A DNA stretch of 64,000 bases, taken from assembly GCA_030348875.1 (NCBI GenBank), contig JAUCEP010000002.1:1133001-1197000 (forward strand). Reading direction: 5' to 3'. The stretch comes from Ureibacillus composti. Lineage in GTDB: Bacteria; Bacillota; Bacilli; Bacillales_A; Planococcaceae. The position numbers and the translations under genes are program-made. Below the pieces are notes generated by a model, which was given only the letters and a program-made list of their open reading frames with translations, had not been told where the DNA came from and did no database searches. Every line of letters starts with the position of its first letter. Positions within the stretch are counted from its first letter, which is position 1. Of the stretch, positions 57,381 to 64,000 are shown one piece after another.

Positions 57381-58982
57381 ATGAACGATCGACTTACAAA
57401 GGTTAAATCCGACTCGACACAGTTTTGGCAAAGTCGGACGAAAAATCAAAAAGGTGCGCTAATAGGGACGATCATTGGTGTTATTGCATTAGCTAGTATA
57501 CTTACTTATTTCTTTACCAGAACAACAATGGTTCCTCTGTTCACTGAGCTATCGGCTTCAGAATCAGGTGAAATTGCCGAAGTATTAGCAGCACAAGGAG
57601 TCCCTTATGAGATTGCACCGGGAGGCACAAATATTCTTGTTCCTGAAGATCAAGTTGATACATTAACTGTTTCACTTGCATCACAAGGATATCCTGAATC
57701 AGGGGATATTAATAATTCCTTCTTTACGTCTAATGCTGGATTCGGTATGACCGACAATGAATTCAACGTCATTAAATTAGCAGCAACTCAAACAGAATTA
57801 GCAAACTTAATTAAGCAAATTGACGGTGTAAAAGATGCGAACGTCATGATTTCGATGCCAGAAGAAGGCATTTTCATCAATGATGCAGGACAAGAGGCAA
57901 GTGCATCCATCGTTTTAGATACAGAACCTGGACAAAAGTTCACAGAAGAACAAATTAAAACGTTATACAATCTAGTGTCAAAAAGCATTCCAAATTTAAG
58001 CACTGATAATATCGTTATTACAAATCAGTATTCAGAGTATTTTGATTTAAATTCACAAACTGCAGGTGGCAATTCTGTTAATACGGTAGAAGGTCAAATG
58101 CAAGTGAAGAAAACAATTGAGCGTGATCTACAACGACAAGTACAACAAATGCTTGGCACGATGATGGGCCAAGATAAGGTTGTTGTTTCGGTCACAACTG
58201 ATATTGACTTTAAACAAGAAAATCGAGAAGAAAATCTAGTAGAGCCTGTAGATGAGGAAAATATGGAAGGGATCGAGATTAGTGCCCAACGTATTACTGA
58301 AACTTATACAGGACAACCTCCTACTATGGCATCTGGTGAACCAGAAGCTGAAACAGGATCAGATAATCTTACAAATTACCAAGAAACACAAGGAAATGAT
58401 GGAGATTACGAACGCGTTGAAGAAACAATCAACAATGATGTAAACCGAATTAAAAAAGAAATTCAAGAGAGTCCATATAAAATTAGAGATTTAGGCATTC
58501 AAGTAATGGTGGAACCACCAGTACCAAATGATGCTACTACCTTATCTCAGGATGTTGTAGATGATATTGAACAGATTTTATCAACTGTAGTCAGTACGAC
58601 AATTGATAAAGAAGCTGCTGGTAACCTAACAGAAGACCAAATTAACGATAAGATTGTTGTCTCGGTTCAACCATTCTATGGAAATGATGCAGCGACAGCT
58701 GAACAAACTTCTGTTATTCCATGGTGGATTTGGGTAATCGGCGGTATTTTATTTGTATCAATTCTCTTACTTGTTATCTATATTTTACGAAGTAAGAAGC
58801 GTAGAGAAGTAGAAGAGGAAATGGCGATTATTGAACGTCAGCAAGAAGAAATTATTGTTGAAGATATAAATCGTGAAGTAGAAACAGAAAGTACAGTTCG
58901 TCGTAAACAGCTAGAAAAAATGGCTAAGGAAAAACCAGAAGACTTTGCAAAATTACTGCGTAGTTGGATTGCTGAAGATTAA
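57381..58982 (+). CDS. fliF: flagellar MS-ring protein FliF
   Basis: Forms the membrane ring on which the flagellum is built. The 533-residue product has a first membrane helix (about 28-47, GALIGTIIGVIALASILTYF), ring-building motifs, an acidic low-complexity region (about 290-360), a second membrane helix (about 450-471, WWIWVIGGILFVSILLLVIY) and the C-terminal FliG-binding tail (EKPEDFAKLLRSWIAED). The stop overlaps the start region of fliG. Confidence 0.96.
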   Translation: MNDRLTKVKSDSTQFWQSRTKNQKGALIGTIIGVIALASILTYFFTRTTMVPLFTELSASESGEIAEVLAAQGVPYEIAPGGTNILVPEDQVDTLTVSLASQGYPESGDINNSFFTSNAGFGMTDNEFNVIKLAATQTELANLIKQIDGVKDANVMISMPEEGIFINDAGQEASASIVLDTEPGQKFTEEQIKTLYNLVSKSIPNLSTDNIVITNQYSEYFDLNSQTAGGNSVNTVEGQMQVKKTIERDLQRQVQQMLGTMMGQDKVVVSVTTDIDFKQENREENLVEPVDEENMEGIEISAQRITETYTGQPPTMASGEPEAETGSDNLTNYQETQGNDGDYERVEETINNDVNRIKKEIQESPYKIRDLGIQVMVEPPVPNDATTLSQDVVDDIEQILSTVVSTTIDKEAAGNLTEDQINDKIVVSVQPFYGNDAATAEQTSVIPWWIWVIGGILFVSILLLVIYILRSKKRREVEEEMAIIERQQEEIIVEDINREVETESTVRRKQLEKMAKEKPEDFAKLLRSWIAED

Positions 58983-58996
58983 TGGGGGGTCGGGCT

Positions 58997-60010
58997 TTGT
59001 CCAGAAAAGAAAAAGAGTTAACGGGAAAGCAAAAAGCAGCTCTATTATTAATTTCTTTAGGACCTGAAGTTTCTGCTTCTGTATACAAACACTTAAATGA
59101 AGAAGAAATAGAACGTCTAACATTAGAAATTTCAAGTGTAAAAAAAGTGGAACCTGGTGTGAAAGAAGACATTATTGAAGAGTTTCATCATATCGCATTA
59201 GCCCAAGATTATATTTCGCAGGGCGGTATTGGGTACGCGAAAACAATTTTAGAAAAAGCATTAGGGGCTGAACAAGCACAAGCTATTATTAATAGATTAA
59301 CTTCATCGTTACAGGTACGCCCATTTGACTTTGCTAGAAAAGCGGACCCAGCACAAATTTTTAATTTTATCCAAAATGAACATCCACAAACGATTGCACT
59401 TATTTTATCTTATTTAGATCCTGCACAAGCGGGTGTGATTTTATCGTCATTACCACAAGAAGTACAAGCAGATATTGCTAAGCGTATTGCAGTTATGGAT
59501 TCTACATCACCTGAAGTGATTAGTGAAATTGAAGCAGTGCTAGAACGAAAACTCTCATCAACTGTTACGCAAGATTACACTGAAACGGGTGGAGTAGATG
59601 CAGTTGTTGAAGTGTTGAATGGTGTTGACCGTCAAACGGAGAAAACAATTCTCGATGCGCTTGAAATTCAAGACCCTGAGCTTGCGGAAGAAATTAAAAA
59701 ACGCATGTTTGTATTCGAAGATATTGTTACGCTTGATAACCGTTCGATTCAACGAGTTATTCGTGACTGTGAAAATGAAGATTTATTGCTTTCAATGAAA
59801 ATAAGTAGTGAAGAAGTAAAAGAGATTATTTTCCGAAATATGTCTGGGCGTATGGCAGACACATTTAGAGAAGAAATGGAGATTATGGGGCCTGTTCGTC
59901 TTCGCGATGTGGAAGAAGCACAAACAAGAATTGTTGCAGTCATCCGTCGTTTAGAAGATGCGGGTGAAATCATCATCGCACGTGGCGGAGGAGATGACGT
60001 CATTGTCTAG
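58997..60010 (+). CDS. fliG: flagellar motor switch protein FliG
   Basis: Rotor protein that meets the stator and couples CheY-P binding to direction. The 337-residue product has the FliF-binding N-terminal domain (ELTGKQKAALLLISLG), the middle domain with EHPQTIALILSYL, and the C-terminal torque domain with FVFEDIVTLDNRSIQRVIRD and GPVRLRDVEEAQ. The TTG at 58997 has GGGGGG at good spacing and gives the family-normal length; an ATG at 58982 overlapping the fliF stop lacks a ribosome site. Confidence 0.93.
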   Translation: MSRKEKELTGKQKAALLLISLGPEVSASVYKHLNEEEIERLTLEISSVKKVEPGVKEDIIEEFHHIALAQDYISQGGIGYAKTILEKALGAEQAQAIINRLTSSLQVRPFDFARKADPAQIFNFIQNEHPQTIALILSYLDPAQAGVILSSLPQEVQADIAKRIAVMDSTSPEVISEIEAVLERKLSSTVTQDYTETGGVDAVVEVLNGVDRQTEKTILDALEIQDPELAEEIKKRMFVFEDIVTLDNRSIQRVIRDCENEDLLLSMKISSEEVKEIIFRNMSGRMADTFREEMEIMGPVRLRDVEEAQTRIVAVIRRLEDAGEIIIARGGGDDVIV

Positions 60011-60797
60011 ATTAATCCGTTCCATTAAATCTGAACAACAAGAACAACATTCCGTAAATATTCAAATTCGTGATCTCTTCACCAAAACGTTTGATGGTGA
60101 GGAGGAAGAACAACAACAGCACGCTGAACCTCAGATTTCATTAGAGGAGATATATGCAGAACGAGACCAACTCCTTTTTGACGCAGGGCTTCAAATAGAA
60201 ACACAAAGACAGGAATTTGAACAATATCGGCATGAGCAGCTCGAACAAATCGAACAACTTAAAATGCTTTGGGAAGAAGAGAAACTTGTTTTACAACAAC
60301 AAGCATATGAACAAGGATTCGGGCAAGGTTATGAAGAGGGCATCAATAAAGCAAATGCTGATATGGCAGAAAGCTTAAAAGTGGCAAATGAGACAATTGA
60401 ACACTCGCTTGAAAATGCGCGGAAGTACATTGAAGATCAAGAACATGTCATTTTAGACTTAGCATTAGCAGCTTCGCAAAAGATTATAGGCGCTTCACTT
60501 GATCGACAGGACGAATTGTTTGTTTCGATTATAAAACAGGGCTTAAAAGAAGCACGTGAAATGAAAGAAGTTAAAATATATATTTCGCCTAAGTACTATG
60601 AGTTAATAACAAGTTATCGTGATGAATTAGTGGAGATGTTTCCGATAGATGTTCCATTCCTCATTTTCGTTAATGAGGATTTGAACGATACGGAAAGCTA
60701 TATTGAAACGAATCATGGAAGGATCGTAGTCTCCATCGATAGTCAATTAAACGAATTACGATTAAAGCTTCATGAAATTTTAGATAGTAAGGAATGA
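60003..60797 (+). CDS. fliH: flagellar export ATPase regulator FliH
   Basis: Stator-like regulator of FliI. The 264-residue product opens (M)SRLIRSIKSE, has a long Gln/Glu-rich coiled coil (about 60-130), GFGQGYEEGINKANA and the VATPase-E-like C-terminal domain (LDLALAASQKIIGASLDRQD). Start uncertain: TTG at 60003 fits the spacing from GGAGGAG better than the ATG at 59994, which lies right against it. Overlaps fliG by 8 nt. Confidence 0.9.
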   Translation: MSRLIRSIKSEQQEQHSVNIQIRDLFTKTFDGEEEEQQQHAEPQISLEEIYAERDQLLFDAGLQIETQRQEFEQYRHEQLEQIEQLKMLWEEEKLVLQQQAYEQGFGQGYEEGINKANADMAESLKVANETIEHSLENARKYIEDQEHVILDLALAASQKIIGASLDRQDELFVSIIKQGLKEAREMKEVKIYISPKYYELITSYRDELVEMFPIDVPFLIFVNEDLNDTESYIETNHGRIVVSIDSQLNELRLKLHEILDSKE

Positions 60798-60801
60798 TAG
60801 G

Positions 60802-62127
60802 ATGCTTGCTGCTCAATTAATGAATCACATTCAGGGTATCGAAACATTTAAAAAGTTCGGTAAAGTAACGCGAGTTGTCGGCTTAATGATTGAGTCACAA
60901 GGTCCTGAAAGTTCCATCGGTGATGTTTGTAAAATTCATGTCAATTCACCGAAAAACGGCCACCAAATTATTTTAGCTGAAGTGGTTGGATTTAATGATG
61001 AAAATGTGGTGTTAATGCCATTTACGTCCCTTCGTGAAATTTCCATCGGATGTTTAGTTGAAGGAACAGGTTCACCGCTTGAAGTGAAAGTAGGCCCTGA
61101 GCTCATTGGTAAAGTACTAGATTCAATGGGGAATCCCATTGACGGCTCAACCCTTCCAAAAGGACTTGTAACTGTGCCAACTGAAAATGATCCGCCAAAC
61201 CCATTTACTCGACCACCTATTAATGACCAAATTGAAGTGGGTGTCAAAGCCATAGATGGGATGCTAACCGTTGGGACAGGTCAACGTGTCGGGATCTTTG
61301 CTGGTTCCGGTGTTGGTAAAAGTACTCTCCTTGGAATGATCGCACGAAATACGAGAGCAGACTTAAACGTCATTGCACTAATTGGAGAACGTGGTCGTGA
61401 AGTACGGGAATTCATTGAACGTGATTTAGGTCCAGAAGGGCTTAGTCGTTCGATTGTTGTGGCTGCAACAGGAGACCAACCTGCACTTATGCGGATTAAA
61501 GGTGCCTTCACGGCAACAGCAATTGCAGAATACTTCCGAGACCGTGGATTAAATGTCATGTTAATGATGGATTCGGTAACACGTGTTGCCATGGCCCAAC
61601 GCGAAATTGGATTAGCAACAGGTGAACCTCCTGCACAAAAAGGGTACACCCCTTCTGTATTTGCAATCTTACCCAAACTACTTGAACGGACTGGGACAAA
61701 CTTAAAAGGTTCCATCACAGCCTTTTATACAGTACTTGTAGATGGTGATGATATGAATGAACCGATTGCTGATACAGTCCGAGGTATATTAGATGGACAC
61801 ATTGTGCTAGACCGAACGCTTGCAAATAAAGGACAATATCCAGCAATCAACGTGTTAAAAAGTGTCAGCCGACTAATGAATCATATTTCATCAAATGAAC
61901 ATGTCCGTGCTGCGGAAAGGTTACGAGAACTTTACTATACCTACTCCAAATCAGAAGACTTAATTAACATTGGTGCGTATAAACGAGGGACTTCGAAAGA
62001 AATCGATGAATCCATTCAATACGAGCCATTAATTACAAGCTTCTTAAAACAAGGTTTTAGAGACAAAGTGACATTAGAAGATACGGTCAATGAATTAATC
62101 GCATTATCGAATGGTGGTAGAAAATAA
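60802..62127 (+). CDS. fliI: flagellum-specific ATPase FliI
   Basis: Hexameric ATPase of the flagellar type III export apparatus. The 441-residue product has the F1-beta-like core with Walker A GIFAGSGVGKSTLLG (about 166-180), ERGREVREF, Walker B VMLMMDSVTRVAMAQREIG and the GSITAFYTVLVDGDDMNEPI motif. Normal length. It overlaps fliJ by 1 nt. Confidence 0.97.
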   Translation: MLAAQLMNHIQGIETFKKFGKVTRVVGLMIESQGPESSIGDVCKIHVNSPKNGHQIILAEVVGFNDENVVLMPFTSLREISIGCLVEGTGSPLEVKVGPELIGKVLDSMGNPIDGSTLPKGLVTVPTENDPPNPFTRPPINDQIEVGVKAIDGMLTVGTGQRVGIFAGSGVGKSTLLGMIARNTRADLNVIALIGERGREVREFIERDLGPEGLSRSIVVAATGDQPALMRIKGAFTATAIAEYFRDRGLNVMLMMDSVTRVAMAQREIGLATGEPPAQKGYTPSVFAILPKLLERTGTNLKGSITAFYTVLVDGDDMNEPIADTVRGILDGHIVLDRTLANKGQYPAINVLKSVSRLMNHISSNEHVRAAERLRELYYTYSKSEDLINIGAYKRGTSKEIDESIQYEPLITSFLKQGFRDKVTLEDTVNELIALSNGGRK

Positions 62128-62576
62128 TGGTTCAGTACACATATCGATTTGAAAAAATACTAACGATTCGAGAACAAGAAAAACAACAAACAGAAATGGC
62201 CTATAAAGAATCAGTTCGTACATTTGAAGAATTCGCAAATAGATTATATGAACTATTAAAGAAGAAGGAAGACCTTATTACCTATCAAAATGATCGTTTA
62301 GCATCTGGTTCGACAGTAGATGAAATTCATCATTATGCAAAATTTATAGACAGCCTTGAGCATTCAATAACAGATATGCAACAAAAGGTGATGCAAGCTC
62401 GCGCAAAAATGAATTGGCATGAACAAAAATTAGTAGAAAAAAACTTGGAAGTACGTAAGTTTGAGAAAATGCGTGAAAAAGACTTTCAAGCATTTAAGGT
62501 AGAACAAGATCGTTTAGAAATGGTGCAATTAGACGAGTTATCTTCCCTTATGTACAGTAAGAAAGAATTCAGGTGA
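62127..62576 (+). CDS. fliJ: flagellar export chaperone FliJ
   Basis: Coiled-coil central stalk of the FliI ring and escort chaperone. The 149-residue product is almost wholly helical, beginning VQYTYRFEKILTIREQEKQQ and rich in Glu, Lys and Gln. Position after fliI and length support the call; sequence motifs are weak by nature. Confidence 0.9.
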   Translation: MVQYTYRFEKILTIREQEKQQTEMAYKESVRTFEEFANRLYELLKKKEDLITYQNDRLASGSTVDEIHHYAKFIDSLEHSITDMQQKVMQARAKMNWHEQKLVEKNLEVRKFEKMREKDFQAFKVEQDRLEMVQLDELSSLMYSKKEFR

Positions 62577-62580
62577 TTGA

Positions 62581-63174
62581 ATGGCAAACCGTATAAATAA
62601 TAATCAACAAAAGTTCGAGCACATCGAAGAAGAAAAATCACCAGGGGTATTTCAGAAGTTCTTCTTTTGGGTCCTTATTCCTCTTTTATTTGTCATTGCA
62701 ATTCTGTTAGTTGTTGCTCAATTTACAGGAACGAATGTTTTTGAAAAGGCGATGAATGTCACAAATACCATTTCGTCTAAAGAAAAAACATCGGAAGAAA
62801 ACGCTAATCAAAGTCAAAAAATTGTTAATCTTCAAGCAGAAATTAAAGAAAAAGAAGCAGAAATCGATAAATTGCAAGTAGAAATGGAAGATTTAAAGGC
62901 AAAAAATCATGACGCAGAAGTTGAAAAAGAACAACTGCAATTCCGGATTGATGAATTACAAAGGTCAAACCAAAATTCTCAAAAAGAATTCGATGAAATC
63001 TTATCGACCTACGAAGAAATGTCAGCTAAAAGTGTTGCGCCAATTATCACTGAGTTAAGTGACGACCAAGCAGTTCGTATTTTATCTAATTTAAAGCCGG
63101 ATAAGTTAGCAGAAGTCTTCTCCAAAATGAATCCAGCTGATGCAGCTCGATACACTGAGCTTTTATCAAATTAA
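62581..63174 (+). CDS. ylxF: MotE-like flagellar protein YlxF
   Basis: In B. subtilis ylxF follows fliJ; family members are membrane proteins with a MgtE-N-like end. The 197-residue product has a short cytosolic start, one membrane helix (about 27-47, FFWVLIPLLFVIAILLVVAQ), a coiled coil (about 80-135) and a C-terminal MgtE-N-like domain (LSDDQAVRILSNLKPDKLAE). It may act as a chaperone for motor or export proteins; that role is inferred from relatives. Confidence 0.88.
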   Translation: MANRINNNQQKFEHIEEEKSPGVFQKFFFWVLIPLLFVIAILLVVAQFTGTNVFEKAMNVTNTISSKEKTSEENANQSQKIVNLQAEIKEKEAEIDKLQVEMEDLKAKNHDAEVEKEQLQFRIDELQRSNQNSQKEFDEILSTYEEMSAKSVAPIITELSDDQAVRILSNLKPDKLAEVFSKMNPADAARYTELLSN

Positions 63175-63205
63175 ACCATGTCATATGTGAGAAATGAGGT
63201 GAATC

Positions 63206-64000
63206 ATGAATATCGGAATAATGCAATTGTCGAACGTAAGTATGCCAGCAAAAGTGAATTCAATTATGTCAACAAAAACTCAAGCCATGACTAAAAAGAC
63301 AGAAGGATTTGAAGATGTATTTAATAAGTTAGTAGCTTCAAAGGAAACGACCCATTCAACTGAAACCACGAGCAACTCTCCAGAAGAGGTAGATGTAGAG
63401 CAATTAGGAGAAGTGTTAGAGACAGATTCAATGGAAGAATTGTTGGATCTACTTGGAATCTCACATGATGATGGGTTACTCATGATTCAGGCAGGTGAAG
63501 AAGGACAAGCAGTTGCAGTAGATGAAATGATGAATATGGACGACTTACTAGCAGTGTTCAACATGAATCCTCAGCAATTGATGGGAACACTTCAGCAATT
63601 CATAGGCAGTGAGCAACAACCTGTTGTAACAGATATTTGGTCGTTGATTGGCTTAGTGAACGAACAAGCACCCAAAGTCATTAGTCAACTAACTGCTGCA
63701 CTTCAAGGTGAGCACAATGTAACTCCAAAGGAAGCAAAACAATTTCTAGAATTTTTAAAGTTAGCACAAGTAGTTGGAAAGAATACAGATTTACTTGGTG
63801 ATCAACCGCTTCAGTTAGCTCAGTTAAAAGATTTGTTCCAAAACTTGGTTTCTGAAGTTCAAACAACACAATCAACTCAAACAGTACAAACTGCTGGAAA
63901 AGTGGCAATTCAAGGATTCCAACAAGTTGTACAACAAGTCGTAAAACAAACGGAAACTCAGGCGGATACGGTAAACGATTCAGTTAACCAATCAACGACG
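63206..64000 (+). CDS. fliK: flagellar hook-length control protein FliK, N-terminal part
   Basis: An open frame of 265 codons runs off the right edge. It starts with ATG behind gaggtg and reads MNIGIMQLSNVSMPAKVNSI, then acidic and Gln/Val-rich low-complexity sequence (for example TQTVQTAGKVAIQGFQQVVQ), typical of FliK molecular-ruler regions. The conserved Flg_hook C-terminal domain would lie beyond the window. Position after ylxF matches fliK in B. subtilis. Missed by stop-to-stop reading because no stop occurs before the edge. Confidence 0.82.
   Translation, partial: MNIGIMQLSNVSMPAKVNSIMSTKTQAMTKKTEGFEDVFNKLVASKETTHSTETTSNSPEEVDVEQLGEVLETDSMEELLDLLGISHDDGLLMIQAGEEGQAVAVDEMMNMDDLLAVFNMNPQQLMGTLQQFIGSEQQPVVTDIWSLIGLVNEQAPKVISQLTAALQGEHNVTPKEAKQFLEFLKLAQVVGKNTDLLGDQPLQLAQLKDLFQNLVSEVQTTQSTQTVQTAGKVAIQGFQQVVQQVVKQTETQADTVNDSVNQSTT

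Overview
This is a chromosomal core region of a low-GC, endospore-forming, flagellated member of the Bacillales (Bacillota). The gene order follows the well-known Bacillus block from yloC/gmk through priA, prkC, spoVM, fakA, the fap/fab genes, smc, ffh, trmD, rplS, rbgA, sucCD, topA, xerC, hslVU and codY into the fla/che operon. SpoVM shows spore formation and the flgB-to-fliK run shows motility. Protein sequences and the type of dispersed repeats look more like the Planococcaceae/Caryophanaceae side (Lysinibacillus, Ureibacillus, Solibacillus and relatives) than Bacillus subtilis; that placement is an impression, not a computed result. No rRNA, tRNA, prophage, insertion sequence or CRISPR array was found.

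Layout. 1-13.4 kb: tail of a YicC-family gene, gmk, rpoZ, a CoaC-only gene where Bacillus has fused CoaBC, then a tightly packed translation/signalling operon (priA, def, fmt, rsmB, rlmN, stp, prkC, rsgA, rpe, thiN) ending in a tiny spoVM with a TTG start. 13.4-16.5 kb: an accessory island made of a 52-bp tandem palindrome array and a NERD-domain gene on the minus strand, inserted between spoVM and rpmB. 16.5-39.3 kb: rpmB (minus), asp23-like yloU, fakA, sdaAB/sdaAA, recG, the FapR-controlled lipid operon (fapR, plsX, fabD, fabG, acpP), rnc-smc-ftsY, ylxM-ffh, rpsP-khpA, rimM-trmD, rplS, lepB, rbgA. 39.3-41.1 kb: a second island with another 52-bp tandem palindrome array and a PCYCGC lipoprotein gene on the minus strand. 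41.3-55.7 kb: rnhB, a FliK-like/FlhB-C-like pair (ylqG/ylqH), sucCD, dprA, topA, trmFO, xerC, hslVU, codY. 56-64 kb: start of the large flagellar operon (flgB, flgC, fliE, fliF, fliG, fliH, fliI, fliJ, motE-like, fliK partial).

Most unusual content. Two arrays 25 kb apart share the same plan: a 25-bp palindrome (arms GGTCTTCAT / ATGAAGACC around a 7-nt centre) repeated every 52 bp almost without indels. Array 1 has about 30 units and array 2 about 22. The arms and the period are the same at both loci while the centre and the linker differ. Array 2 also has a 156-bp (3 x 52) higher-order repeat. Each array sits between the end of a plus-strand core operon and the end of a minus-strand accessory gene. 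I do not recognise this element family; the near-identical linkers argue against CRISPR. A second, unrelated repeat class is a GC-rich multi-hairpin element, with one good copy at 51375-51622 and two likely relatives at 1182-1301 and 19476-19684.

Functionally, the window joins nucleotide and coenzyme supply, protein maturation and ribosome assembly, PASTA-kinase signalling, phospholipid synthesis with its own repressor and operator, chromosome condensation and resolution, co-translational membrane targeting, the succinyl-CoA step of the TCA cycle, CodY nutrient control and the flagellar basal body/export apparatus.
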